Shown here: in pieces, positions 1-7,684 of the stretch
Position numbering within the stretch: the first letter of the stretch is position 1
Layout: the number at the start of each line of letters is the position of its first letter
DNA from: Candidatus Paenalcaligenes intestinipullorum
GTDB taxonomy: Bacteria; Pseudomonadota; Gammaproteobacteria; Burkholderiales; Burkholderiaceae_B
NCBI GenBank assembly: GCA_019120675.1
Contig: DWUQ01000039.1
Location: 1 to 24,856 of the forward strand
DNA: 24,856 bases
Reading direction: 5' to 3'
The notes under the pieces: generated by a model
What the model was told of the DNA's origin: nothing
The model's database searches: none
What the model saw: only the letters and a program-made list of their open reading frames with translations
Translations under genes and position numbers: made by a program

Positions 1-823
1 AGGCACCCGCCGGATTATTAAAGCTAAATAACCGTGGCTCCAGCTCAGTCAAGCGGTAATCGCATTTGGGGCACGCATAGTAGCTGCTAAAGCTCAGGCT
101 ACGATCGTCATCCAAACTGATCACGAGTGCACGGCCTTCTGAGGTCGACAACGCCGTCTCGAAACTTTCTGCGAGACGTTGAGCGCTATCGGGGCGAATA
201 CGTAAGCGATCAATGACGACCTCCAGCTCAGCCGTAGATGGTAAGTCCTCCATCGTGAGCTCATCAATCGCCAGCATTTCCCCATTTAGGCGCACCCGAA
301 TAAACCCTTGGGTTTGTAAGCTACGCAGGCTATCCTGCAGGGATTGCTCAGGAAATAATGCGACGGGTGCTAGGATGGCAACACGGGATTCAGCCGGCCA
401 GCTGAGCAACTCGTCCACCATTTGGCTGACATTGTGCATTTGTAGGGGCAGCTCATGCGTTGGGCAGTATGGCGTCCCCACACGGGCGTACAATAGACGC
501 AGATAGTCGTGAATTTCCGTGGTGGTGCCCACCGTCGAGCGCGGATTGCTGCCTGCAGCCTTTTGCTCAATGGAAATCGCGGGGGATAAGCCTTCGATCA
601 AGTCCACATCGGGCTTATCCATCAATTGTAAAAACTGTCGAGCGTAGGCGGATAAGCTTTCCACATAGCGTCGTTGGCCTTCAGCGTACAGAGTATCAAA
701 GGCCAATGAGGATTTTCCTGACCCAGATAGCCCCGTAATCACCACTAACTGATGACGCGGCAAATCCACGGACAGGTTTTTAAGATTGTGCGTACGGGCG
801 CCCCGGATGCGAATGGCTTCCAT
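1..823 (-). CDS. uvrA: UvrA excinuclease subunit A, N-terminal part (3' end outside window)
   Basis: This is the DNA damage sensor of nucleotide excision repair, an ABC-type ATPase that loads UvrB. About 274 residues are visible, read leftward from the ATG at 821-823. They contain the Walker A motif GLSGSGKS (residues 31-38), the UvrA-typical block QRRYVESLSAYARQF (50-64), PRSTVGTTTEIHDYLR (94-109), and near the edge the first half of the zinc module (CPKC) followed by LEPRLFSFNNPAGA. Length and order match the start of normal UvrA (about 940 residues), with no break. The gene is divergent from the MFS transporter at 943 and separated from ssb by that gene; uvrA and ssb are close and divergent in many proteobacteria. 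The identification is very secure; the remainder lies off the left edge. Confidence 0.97.
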   Translation of the reverse strand, partial: MEAIRIRGARTHNLKNLSVDLPRHQLVVITGLSGSGKSSLAFDTLYAEGQRRYVESLSAYARQFLQLMDKPDVDLIEGLSPAISIEQKAAGSNPRSTVGTTTEIHDYLRLLYARVGTPYCPTHELPLQMHNVSQMVDELLSWPAESRVAILAPVALFPEQSLQDSLRSLQTQGFIRVRLNGEMLAIDELTMEDLPSTAELEVVIDRLRIRPDSAQRLAESFETALSTSEGRALVISLDDDRSLSFSSYYACPKCDYRLTELEPRLFSFNNPAGA

Positions 824-864
824 CTACTCTTTAGCGAAATCAAAACTTTTTTCAGGCAACTTGC

Positions 865-890
865 TACTATAACGCGCTAGCCCCTTTTAT
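865..890 (-). promoter_or_regulatory. Candidate uvrA promoter -10 region
   Basis: On the minus strand a TATAGT hexamer (870 to 865) sits about 42 bases upstream of the uvrA ATG. The -35 side is poor. The same spot reads TATAAC on the plus strand (868-873), so overlapping divergent promoters for uvrA and the MFS gene are possible. I found no CTG-N10-CAG LexA box in 824-942. Weak, sequence-only call. Confidence 0.25.
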
Positions 891-942
891 GTGGCATTAC
901 TGTTTTGAATGAATACAGACCGATCCCAATATTGAGTGTTCC

Positions 943-2154
943 ATGAGTCAACCCGACCTTACCTACGTTACTCCCAACAAACGCGAACGCATCCAGCTTA
1001 CTCCTACCGAACGTAAATCCAGCTCGCTGTTGGCGCTGTTGTTTGCCACGCGCATGCTGGGGCTATTTTTGCTCACCCCCATTTTTGCGGTGGCTGCCCA
1101 AGCCTTACCAGGCGGCAACGATGCCGCCAAAGTGGGCTTTGCCTTAGGTGCTTACGGCCTCACCCAAGCCATTATGCAAATCCCTCTCGGCATGGCCTCC
1201 GATCGCTTTGGGCGTCGACCAATTATTATTGGGGGGATGCTGCTGTTTATTATTGGGGGCGTAGTCTGCGCACTCGCGGAAAGCGTGGATGGCATTATTG
1301 TAGGACGCACGCTTCAAGGCTTAGGAGCAGTCTCGGCGGCCATTACCGCTTGGGTGGCTGACGCCACGCGTCCCGAAGTGCGTGCCCGTGCGATGGCTAT
1401 GGTGGGGGCTTCGATTGGACTGTCTTTTGCGGTTTCTCTTGTTTTGTCTCCTGTGCTGGTGGGTGAGTTTGGCTTATCAGGCTTGTTTTGGGCCATTAGT
1501 TTGCTCGGCTTTATTTGCTTATTGTTAGCGGCCTTTGTGGTGCCCGCTGCACCGAAATCGAACGAAGCGATTATTCAAGCCACCGTCAAAGAAGTCTTAC
1601 AGCACAAAGATCTACTGCGCTTGAATTTTGGTGTGTTTTCCTTGCACTTTGTGTTGATGATGTTGTTTATCGTCGTGCCAGGCGTGCTCGCCCAAGTCGG
1701 TGGCCTAGGCTCGGCCAGTCTGTGGAAGGTCTATTTGCCAGTGATGCTGGTTTCCTTTGTGTTTATGGTGCCTGCGGTTATTTTTACCGAAACCCGCAAG
1801 CGTCACAAAGGTGTCATGGAAGTGATGATTTTGCTGCTAGTATTGGTCTTGGGCTTCATGCCTCTTGCCATGAGTGCCCTCTGGTCGATGGTGGTGGCGT
1901 TGTTGTTGTTTTTTATTGGTTTTAATGTGCTTGAGGCTTTGCAACCTTCCTACGTCTCGCGCGTAGCGCCAGCAAACTTTAAAGGTTTGGCCTTAGGCTT
2001 TTATAATATGACCCAATCGCTTGGTGTGTTTGGTGGTGGGGTTGTGGGTGGCCTAGTGTTGCAGTATGGTAGCCCCTCGCTGGTGATGGTCGTAGGCAGT
2101 GGCCTCACGTTAATTTGGTTTTTTAGCACACGCCGCCTTCAGGCGCAGCTCTAA
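943..2154 (+). CDS. MFS transporter, YajR-like, without C-terminal cytoplasmic domain
   Basis: Inner-membrane major facilitator transporter of 403 residues with about 12 predicted hydrophobic segments. After a hydrophilic head (1-27) come RMLGLFLLTPIF (38-49) and GLTQAIMQIPLGMASDRFGRRP (72-93, in the middle of which lies MFS motif A, G-x3-D-R-x-G-R-R), then RTLQGLGAVSAAITAWVAD, which closely resembles the E. coli YajR core. YajR has an extra soluble C-terminal YAM domain; here the protein stops right after the last membrane segment (…STRRLQAQL), so it is the shorter betaproteobacterial form. The substrate is unknown. It lies between divergent uvrA and ssb. No strong Shine-Dalgarno precedes the ATG; the start is supported by family-like N-terminal length only. 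Confidence 0.9.
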   Translation: MSQPDLTYVTPNKRERIQLTPTERKSSSLLALLFATRMLGLFLLTPIFAVAAQALPGGNDAAKVGFALGAYGLTQAIMQIPLGMASDRFGRRPIIIGGMLLFIIGGVVCALAESVDGIIVGRTLQGLGAVSAAITAWVADATRPEVRARAMAMVGASIGLSFAVSLVLSPVLVGEFGLSGLFWAISLLGFICLLLAAFVVPAAPKSNEAIIQATVKEVLQHKDLLRLNFGVFSLHFVLMMLFIVVPGVLAQVGGLGSASLWKVYLPVMLVSFVFMVPAVIFTETRKRHKGVMEVMILLLVLVLGFMPLAMSALWSMVVALLLFFIGFNVLEALQPSYVSRVAPANFKGLALGFYNMTQSLGVFGGGVVGGLVLQYGSPSLVMVVGSGLTLIWFFSTRRLQAQL

Positions 2155-2288
2155 GTATATCGGCTTATTCAGAGTACCTGCTGCCCTAGGCTGTAATTAG
2201 CCAGCCGTAATTGCACGACTTTACCCCCTTCGCCAAACTGTTAGGGTAATCGCAACCCCTTCAAAGCATTCTTGTACAGGACGAACTC

Positions 2289-2804
2289 ATGTCAGTAAAC
2301 AAAGTTATATTAATTGGTAATCTAGGACGCGACCCCGAAGTACGTTACGGTGCTGAGGGCAACGCCATGTGCAACATCTCCTTAGCCACCACCTACAGCT
2401 GGCGCGACCGCAATAGCGGTGATCGCAAGGAAGAAACCGAATGGCACCGCGTGGTGTTTTTCGGCCGCCTCGCCGAAATTGTTGGTGAATACCTCAGCAA
2501 AGGACGCTCTATTTACGTTGAGGGCCGCCTGCGTACCCGTAAGTGGACCGACCAAAGCGGTCAAGAGCGTTACACCACCGAAATCGTCGCCGAGCAAATG
2601 CAAATGCTGGGTGGGCGCGATGGCGGGGGCGGCGGTGGCAACGCTGACTACGGTGACAATATGGGCGGCGCACGTTCGTCCGCTCCGCAGCAACGCCCCG
2701 CACCGGCTCAGCAGCGTCCACAGCCTGCTCAGCAACCGGCTCAAAATCCCTACCAAGCCCCGATGGATAACCTTGCGGATTTAGATGACGATATTCCGTT
2801 TTAA
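2289..2804 (+). CDS. ssb: Single-stranded DNA-binding protein SSB
   Basis: Binds and protects single-stranded DNA in replication, recombination and repair and recruits partners through its acidic tip. Of 171 residues, 1-107 form the OB fold (MSVNKVILIGNLGRDPEVRY, WHRVVFFGRLAEIVGEYLSKG, VEGRLRTRKWTDQSG). Residues 110-127 are a glycine-rich linker, 131-157 are rich in Gln/Pro/Ala with repeated AQQRP-like units, and the protein ends in DDDIPF, the conserved partner-binding tip. An SD-like AGGACGA lies 7-13 bases before the ATG. Full length, typical of proteobacterial SSB. It is followed directly by an intrinsic terminator and is apparently monocistronic or co-transcribed with the MFS gene 134 bases upstream. 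Confidence 0.97.
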   Translation: MSVNKVILIGNLGRDPEVRYGAEGNAMCNISLATTYSWRDRNSGDRKEETEWHRVVFFGRLAEIVGEYLSKGRSIYVEGRLRTRKWTDQSGQERYTTEIVAEQMQMLGGRDGGGGGGNADYGDNMGGARSSAPQQRPAPAQQRPQPAQQPAQNPYQAPMDNLADLDDDIPF

Positions 2805-2840
2805 GTTCTACCATAGATCTTTCTGTTAATTTTACCTCTG

Positions 2841-2866
2841 AACCCCTTTATATAAGGGGTTTTTTT
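2841..2866 (+). terminator. Intrinsic terminator of ssb
   Basis: Eight-base stem AACCCCTT / AAGGGGTT with a 5-base loop TATAT, merging into a run of seven T, 37 bases after the ssb stop codon. Classic Rho-independent terminator. Confidence 0.9.
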
Positions 2867-3056
2867 GTAGTAAATCCTTAACTTATTACTGAGTAGCGTT
2901 TTCACTCGTAACATTTCAACAGCTTTGGTAGCGCTATGTAGGGGGTAGGGCAGGCAAGTAATGCTAGGTTAGGGGTGTCTATATAAAGCAGTGCGTTCGC
3001 GCCGCTGTTTTAGTGGTTCAGAATTTCTTTTTACTACCAAATTAGGAAGGAGAGTC

Positions 3057-3611
3057 ATGAGTACTAAAACGAATCCCACCCATGCAGAGCCCCATCACAC
3101 CCTTGATGTTGCGGCGATTCGAGCAGCCGCCCGCAAGCATGTTGAAGAGGGGGCGGTGTCTTCAGGCTACCAAGGCAATCGCGAAGAAATTATCGCTATG
3201 CTCAACGAGGCCTTAGCCACCGAGTGGGTCTGTGTGTTGCGCTATATGCGTCACTACTTTACCGCCACGGGCCTCAATAATGAGGCCATCAAAGCCGAAT
3301 TTTTAGAACATGCCGAACAAGAACGCGGCCACGCCAACCGTATTGCGGAGCGTATTGTTCAGCTCAATGGCGAGCCTAACCTTAACCCAGCCACGCTAAC
3401 GGACTACAGCCACGCCGAGTACGACGACAGCGACAACATCCAGGACATGATTCGCGCGAACTTGATTGCCGAGCGGATTGCTGTGGAGTCGTACCGACAA
3501 ATGATTGAGCGTATTGGCGATTCCGATCCCACGACCACGCAAATGCTGATTGAAATTATGGCCACCGAAGAAGAGCACGCCGACGAGATGAGCGATTTAC
3601 TGGATTACTAA
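3057..3611 (+). CDS. Ferritin-like di-iron protein (bacterioferritin-type)
   Basis: Protein of 184 residues with a four-helix ferritin-like fold. After a hydrophilic head (1-40) the helices carry the expected metal ligands: E51/E56 (LNEALATEW), E89-x2-H92 (EQERGHA), E139 (NLIAERIAVESYR) and E171-x2-H174 (EEEHADEM). It matches a family common in Burkholderiales annotated as bacterioferritin or ferritin-like protein; iron storage or oxidant protection is the likely role, but this is family knowledge. I chose the ATG at 3057 because AGGAAGGAG lies just 5' of it; an in-frame start at 2991 would add 22 residues of Arg-rich sequence lacking family resemblance. Between ssb's terminator and its own terminator, so it is a single-gene unit. 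Confidence 0.88.
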   Translation: MSTKTNPTHAEPHHTLDVAAIRAAARKHVEEGAVSSGYQGNREEIIAMLNEALATEWVCVLRYMRHYFTATGLNNEAIKAEFLEHAEQERGHANRIAERIVQLNGEPNLNPATLTDYSHAEYDDSDNIQDMIRANLIAERIAVESYRQMIERIGDSDPTTTQMLIEIMATEEEHADEMSDLLDY

Positions 3612-3654
3612 ATTTTTTCTTCCTCCTAGCAACTGTGTAGCATGTCTTGCTTTT

Positions 3655-3683
3655 GCCCAGTCCTTGTGACTGGGCCTTTTTTT
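3655..3683 (+). terminator. Intrinsic terminator of the ferritin-like gene
   Basis: Perfect 8-bp stem GCCCAGTC / GACTGGGC, loop CTTGT, then C and seven T. It lies 43 bases after the stop codon. Confidence 0.92.
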
Positions 3684-3974
3684 GCGCTTTTTCACCACAG
3701 CGTTGAAGTAATTTCTAGGGTTTACGCACGGAGTACGTTATACTACTGGATGCTTCAAAATTGCCACATCGTATGTGCGCAGTCTGGCATCGCGCAGCGA
3801 GTTTCATGCTCTGTCTTGCGCCATCTCTTCATCGCTTCCTGACCCCGAACTCTGCTCATTGTGTTTTCAATCACCGTTGCACAAGTAGGTTGATTGGTCG
3901 GCTCGATGTTTCCAATCAATATGCTTGGCCCATACGGTTAAGCACTAAAAGCCCGCATTCGGCGGGATTTGTTC
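3684..3974 (+). promoter_or_regulatory. Long structured leader of the DEAD-box helicase
   Basis: No gene is convincing in this 291-base stretch between the terminator and the helicase. A TATACT hexamer at 3739-3744 is the best -10; its -35 is poor. That would leave a leader of about 220 bases. The leader holds an 8-bp perfect hairpin (TTGATTGG 3890-3897 with CCAATCAA 3912-3919) and a 5-bp GC hairpin (CCCGC 3952-3956 with GCGGG 3962-3966) ending 8 bases before the ATG. The second hairpin covers the only SD-like purine block (GGCGGGA). Known csdA/deaD-type helicases have long, structured, cold-responsive leaders; similar control here is inference. Confidence 0.45.
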
Positions 3975-5429
3975 ATGTCTTTTGAATCATTAGGTTTACA
4001 CAACGCCTTGGTTTCGGCCGTCACCAAGGCTGGTTTTACTGAGCCCACTCCGGTGCAGGCTCAAGCTATTCCTTTAGCGCTTGAGGGCAAGGATTTAATT
4101 GTTTCTGCCCAAACTGGTAGTGGCAAAACTGCAGCGTTTATGCTGCCTGCTATGCATAAGCTCGCCCAAGCCGAGGCCAACCAAGGTAATAATGTCGGCG
4201 TGTTGGTGCTTACCCCCACACGCGAGCTCGCTTTGCAAGTGGCGGATGCAGTAAAAAGCTTTGGGGCCAATATGCGCGGTTTGCGCGTGGCCGTAGTCGT
4301 AGGCGGGATGCCTTATGGGGCGCAGTTGCGCGCCTTATCCCGCCGCGTGGATGTATTAGTGGCGACCCCCGGTCGTTTGATTGATCACTTGAACGCCAAG
4401 CGCGTCAAGCTCCATGAGGTGCACACCTTGGTGCTGGACGAGGCCGACCGCATGTTGGATATGGGCTTTATCGAGGACATCGAAAGCATCGTTTCCAAGA
4501 CGCCAAGCCACCGTCAGACTTTGTTGTTCTCGGCCACCTTCGAGAAATCGGTACAGCGTTTGGCCGCAAACATGATGCGTGACCCCGTCACCATTGCTGT
4601 GTCTGGACAAAAAGCGAAACACGAAAACATCACCCAAAATCTACTCTACGCAGACAACCCCGGTCACAAAGGCCAACTGCTTGAGCATGTGTTGCGTGAT
4701 GAGGCGCGCGATCAAGCTATTATTTTCACCGCCACCAAGCGTGGTGCGGATCAGCTTTCTGACGATTTGCGTGACAAGGGCTTTAAATCCGGTGCCTTGC
4801 ATGGTGATATGAACCAGCGTCAGCGCAACCGTGTGTTAGAGCTGTTGCAACGTGGTCGTATTGATGTGTTGGTTGCCACCGATGTGGCCGCGCGTGGGAT
4901 TGATGTCAAAGGCATCACGCATGCGATTAACTTTGATCTGCCCATGCAGGCCGAAGACTACACCCACCGTATCGGTCGTACTGGTCGTGCGGGTCGCGAT
5001 GGCTTGGCCTTTACCTTTGCGTTACACAACGAGCGTCATATGGTGCGTCGCATCGAGCGCTTTATGGGCCGTGATATCCCCATCGTAGAAATCGAAGGCT
5101 TAGAACCTACCGAGCGTCCACGTCCAAGTCGCCCATCCCGTAACAGCAATAGCCGTCGTCCCCATCGTGGTGCCAACGGTGCTGGTGCCGGTCAAGGTGA
5201 GCGTTCACGACACAGCCGTGGCCGCCGTGGTGCAGGCGATGGCAGTGTGTTTGAGCAAGCGCCTACCTTTGGTGCGGTCGAAGGCCGCGGTGGTCGCCCA
5301 GCTGGCAATGGCCGTGGTCGTCCAAACAGCAGTCGCCCACATGGTGCCAAAGGCCCACGCCACAGCAGTGGTAGCGGCGCACCGCGTCGCCGTAGTGGCG
5401 GTCGTGATGGGGCTTCTGCACGCTCGTAA
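3975..5429 (+). CDS. DEAD-box ATP-dependent RNA helicase with basic RG-rich tail
   Basis: Unwinds structured RNA in ribosome assembly or mRNA turnover. Of 484 residues, the core carries all motifs in order: Q motif (about 19-33, GFTEPTPVQAQAIP), motif I AQTGSGKT (45-52), PTRELALQ (81-88), TPGR (131-134), DEAD (155-158), SAT (186-188), ATDVAARGID (301-310) and HRIGRTGRAGR (331-341). From about residue 377 to the end the sequence is low-complexity, rich in Arg, Gly, Ser and Pro, an RNA-binding tail typical of RhlE/DeaD relatives. RhlE versus DeaD cannot be settled from sequence alone, so no symbol is given. The ATG at 3975 is preferred to the in-frame TTG two codons earlier. Single-gene unit, convergent with the LysR gene. 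Confidence 0.95.
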   Translation: MSFESLGLHNALVSAVTKAGFTEPTPVQAQAIPLALEGKDLIVSAQTGSGKTAAFMLPAMHKLAQAEANQGNNVGVLVLTPTRELALQVADAVKSFGANMRGLRVAVVVGGMPYGAQLRALSRRVDVLVATPGRLIDHLNAKRVKLHEVHTLVLDEADRMLDMGFIEDIESIVSKTPSHRQTLLFSATFEKSVQRLAANMMRDPVTIAVSGQKAKHENITQNLLYADNPGHKGQLLEHVLRDEARDQAIIFTATKRGADQLSDDLRDKGFKSGALHGDMNQRQRNRVLELLQRGRIDVLVATDVAARGIDVKGITHAINFDLPMQAEDYTHRIGRTGRAGRDGLAFTFALHNERHMVRRIERFMGRDIPIVEIEGLEPTERPRPSRPSRNSNSRRPHRGANGAGAGQGERSRHSRGRRGAGDGSVFEQAPTFGAVEGRGGRPAGNGRGRPNSSRPHGAKGPRHSSGSGAPRRRSGGRDGASARS

Positions 5430-5469
5430 ATCTTAAACGCTAGGCCTAATCCATTAGGTCTTCGTTCGA

Positions 5470-5498
5470 CAACGGCTCTGCATTGTGCAGAGCCGTTG
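5470..5498 (+). terminator. Strong hairpin between convergent helicase and LysR genes
   Basis: Perfect 13-bp stem CAACGGCTCTGCA / TGCAGAGCCGTTG with a TTG loop, 40 bases after the helicase stop. The following bases TTGTTGG form only an imperfect U tract, and the minus strand has none. It may end helicase transcription inefficiently or act as a 3' stabilising stem. Confidence 0.6.
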
Positions 5499-5522
5499 TT
5501 GTTGGTGCTGCGTTTGGATGGC

Positions 5523-6458
5523 TTACTGCGCCAACAACGCTTCACAGGCGGCTTGCTGAGTCTTGGCTTGAGCAAGAATCCAGCGGTGGAAATCTTGGCA
5601 GGCAGGTTTTTCAAACGCATTGGCACGCCACAACAAGATATAGGGCCAAGGTAACGCTAAGGCATAGGGGAAGGGCATCACTAAACGCCCCTGAGCCAAT
5701 GCGTCTTGCACGCTGGCGTATTGCGCCAGTACCACCCCCTGACCTGCAATCGCTGCTTCGATCGCCATATGCGACAAGCTGTACACCTGATGCGGAATCA
5801 AGGGTTCGCCACAATGGCGGGGCGCAAAGCGGTCAAACCAATCCCGCCACGACGGCGGCGATGAAAACTTGGGCTGCCAATCCGTAGCCAGTAAGGGCAG
5901 GGTACAGAGCTGCGCGGGCTCACGTAGTGGCTGGTTGAGCAGATGAGGGCTCAACACGGGCACAACACAGTCGGTGTACAGTTCAGCCCGTTGGCTTTTC
6001 GGCCAGATGCTTTGCCCATAGCTGATACGGAAGTCGATCTGACTGCTTTCCAGGTCGGGCTCGGAATGCCCGCCCCAAATCTGCACGCTTAGCTTAGTGG
6101 TTTGTTCGGCTTGCCAGGCAAAAATACGTGGGCTCAGCCAGTCTTTGAGCATTGAGGGTAAGGCGCTGATGGCAAGACTGTGATCGTGTTGCGAGTGATG
6201 CAGCTCGCTTTGGGCTTCGCGTAATTGCTCAAAGGCTTGAACACAATGAACGTGAAAACGCTCTCCGGCCTCCGTTAGCGCAAGTTGTTTGCCGGTTTTA
6301 AAAATCAAGGCGGTATGGAGGTGTTGTTCGAGTAGTTTCAGCTGTTGGCTCACCGCCCCTGGCGTAATACCTAAGCGGCGCGCACTGTCTTGCACACTCA
6401 GACAATGACCAAGCGTTTCAAAGATTTGTAGAGCGCGTAAAGGAGGCAGATTCGGCAT
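5523..6458 (-). CDS. LysR-family transcriptional regulator (GcvA-like)
   Basis: DNA-binding regulator of 311 residues. The N-terminal winged helix-turn-helix is plain (LPPLRALQIFETLG, SVQDSARRLGITPGAVSQQL at about 21-40, KLLEQHL, then LTEAG), followed by the periplasmic-binding-like effector domain (about 90-300) with the GcvA-subfamily feel of IDFRISYG and EAAIAGQGVVLAQ. Start: ATG at 6456-6458, preceded by GGAG at suitable spacing; the in-frame TTG four codons upstream would lie on that SD sequence itself. It is divergent from the Rieske oxygenase gene, with 177 bases between them, so it very probably controls that gene pair. The effector is unknown. Confidence 0.93.
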   Translation of the reverse strand: MPNLPPLRALQIFETLGHCLSVQDSARRLGITPGAVSQQLKLLEQHLHTALIFKTGKQLALTEAGERFHVHCVQAFEQLREAQSELHHSQHDHSLAISALPSMLKDWLSPRIFAWQAEQTTKLSVQIWGGHSEPDLESSQIDFRISYGQSIWPKSQRAELYTDCVVPVLSPHLLNQPLREPAQLCTLPLLATDWQPKFSSPPSWRDWFDRFAPRHCGEPLIPHQVYSLSHMAIEAAIAGQGVVLAQYASVQDALAQGRLVMPFPYALALPWPYILLWRANAFEKPACQDFHRWILAQAKTQQAACEALLAQ

Positions 6459-6507
6459 GATAAGCTCCAAAAAAAGAGCGTGACAGTAGCAAAGATGGGG
6501 GGAGGTC

Positions 6508-6563
6508 TTGTTTAGTAAAACTAAAGCAATTATTAAAAAAGCCTAATTTACTTTAGCTTAAAA
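6508..6563 (+). promoter_or_regulatory. Divergent promoter and LysR-type operator region
   Basis: A perfect 15-base palindrome TTTAGT-AAA-ACTAAA (6511-6525) contains the T-N11-A pattern recognised by LysR proteins. It falls between a possible -35 TTGTTT (6508-6513) and -10 TATTAA (6531-6536), 17 bases apart, for the Rieske gene. A second AT-rich site with related bases, TTTACTTTAGCTTAAA, follows at 6547-6562. The arrangement of a regulator-binding site in a divergent LysR intergenic region is standard; the exact promoter is inferred. Confidence 0.5.
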
Positions 6564-6635
6564 TGATTTACTGCCCATGTCGCGCATAGTAAGGACGACA
6601 GGCGGGGTATACATCAAAGCAACAAGGATTTAGGC

Positions 6636-7679
6636 ATGTTTTTGAAAAATGCGTGGTATGTGGGCGCGCTGTCTGCAGAGGTTGGACGCGAGTTATTGGC
6701 CGTTAAGATGCTTAACGAAAACCTCGTGCTGTACCGCAAACAAGATGGCACCCCCGTTGCCTTAGAGGATTCCTGTCCGCATCGTCGCTTGCCGCTATCC
6801 ATGGGGCGTTTGATTGAGGACGATGTAGAGTGCGGCTACCACGGCTTGAAATTTGACTGCAGCGGAGCCTGTAGTAAAGCTCCGGGCATGGCGCGTGCGC
6901 CCACCAGTGCGGTGGTGCGTGCCTACCCCTGTCAAGAGCGTTATGGCATGGTGTGGGTGTGGATGGGTGAGCCAGGCTTAGCAGCCACGCAGCCGCTGAT
7001 TGATATTCCAGAATGGGACAACCCCGCTTGGGGCGTCAACCAAGGCGATGCGATGGAAATCGCCTGCAACTACCTCTACATTACGGACAATTTATTGGAC
7101 CCCTCCCACGTATCGTGGGTGCATCAGACGTCCTTTGGAAGTGATGATTTAATCGGCCAACCCCTAAAAGTGAATTTAGGCGACGAGGGGGTAATGGTCT
7201 ATCGCTGGCTGCACGATATTGAGGTTGCCCCATTTTATAAAAAATTTGTGAAATTCTCTGGCCGCTGTGATCGCAAGCAACAGTATGAGGTGCGCTTTCC
7301 TTCTTTGGCAGTGATTCGAGCGGTGTTTACCCCTGCAGGCACAGGTGGCGAAGAGGCTGAGCTGCACCCCGATGTGTTTTTAATGGATTCGTATAATTTA
7401 CTGACGCCCATCGACGAAAAAAATACCCGTTATTTCTGGTTCCAGCTGCGCAACTTTAGCCCCAATGACGAGGCGGTCTCGCAAATATTCAACGAAGACG
7501 TGCGCTTTGCCTTTAGTGAAGATAAGGCCGTCCTTGAAGCGGTGCAAATTGGTATGGACGCACGGCCTGCGGCATTGGATTTACCAGCGGATGCGGGGGC
7601 CTTGCGCTTTCGTCGTCGCTTGCAGCAAAAAATTGAAGCCGAGGCGACGGCTGCCGCTACGGAGCCCGTGTCTGGTTAA
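6636..7679 (+). CDS. Rieske non-heme iron oxygenase, VanA-type demethylase
   Basis: Terminal oxygenase of 347 residues that would hydroxylate or demethylate a small, probably aromatic or quaternary-amine, substrate using O2 and electrons from the next gene's product. The Rieske [2Fe-2S] motif is complete: C47-P-H49 and C66-G-Y-H69. The mononuclear iron site is visible as N152…D155-P-S-H158-V-S-W-V-H163. Size and layout (MFLKNAWYVG start, NPAWGVNQG, DNLLDPSH) match the vanillate O-demethylase oxygenase family (about 350 residues) rather than the larger GbcA/CntA group. The residues lining the substrate pocket do not let me name a substrate. The reductase gene starts 5 bases after its stop codon, and the LysR gene is divergent. 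Confidence 0.88.
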   Translation: MFLKNAWYVGALSAEVGRELLAVKMLNENLVLYRKQDGTPVALEDSCPHRRLPLSMGRLIEDDVECGYHGLKFDCSGACSKAPGMARAPTSAVVRAYPCQERYGMVWVWMGEPGLAATQPLIDIPEWDNPAWGVNQGDAMEIACNYLYITDNLLDPSHVSWVHQTSFGSDDLIGQPLKVNLGDEGVMVYRWLHDIEVAPFYKKFVKFSGRCDRKQQYEVRFPSLAVIRAVFTPAGTGGEEAELHPDVFLMDSYNLLTPIDEKNTRYFWFQLRNFSPNDEAVSQIFNEDVRFAFSEDKAVLEAVQIGMDARPAALDLPADAGALRFRRRLQQKIEAEATAAATEPVSG

Positions 7680-7684
7680 CTCTT

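Noticed and set aside
893..922. CTG … CAG pair resembling a LexA box near uvrA (tactgttttgaatgaatacag)
   Set aside because: The gap between CTG and CAG is 13 bases, not the 10 of the LexA consensus, and the inner bases are not symmetric.
2155..2288. Terminator or promoter between the MFS gene and ssb
   Set aside because: Only a 4-bp GGCT/AGCC stem without a T run and no convincing -35/-10 pair; cannot be supported.
3612..3974. Search for tRNA genes in the longer gaps (also 12609-12864, 16472-16653, 18780-18922)
   Set aside because: No GGTTCGA-type T-loop with matching acceptor arms seen in any of them.
3642..3985. Two overlapping ORFs (66 and 74 residues) before the helicase
   Set aside because: Cys/His/Ser-rich translations without SD or family features; the first spans a terminator. 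The region is better read as leader RNA.
5167..5436. 89-residue ORF in another frame of the helicase tail
   Set aside because: Val/Ala-rich shadow caused by the repetitive Arg/Gly codons of the real gene.
5192..5626. 144-residue minus-strand ORF between LysR and helicase
   Set aside because: Overlaps both genes in a false frame; Pro/Arg-rich artefact of the helicase tail.
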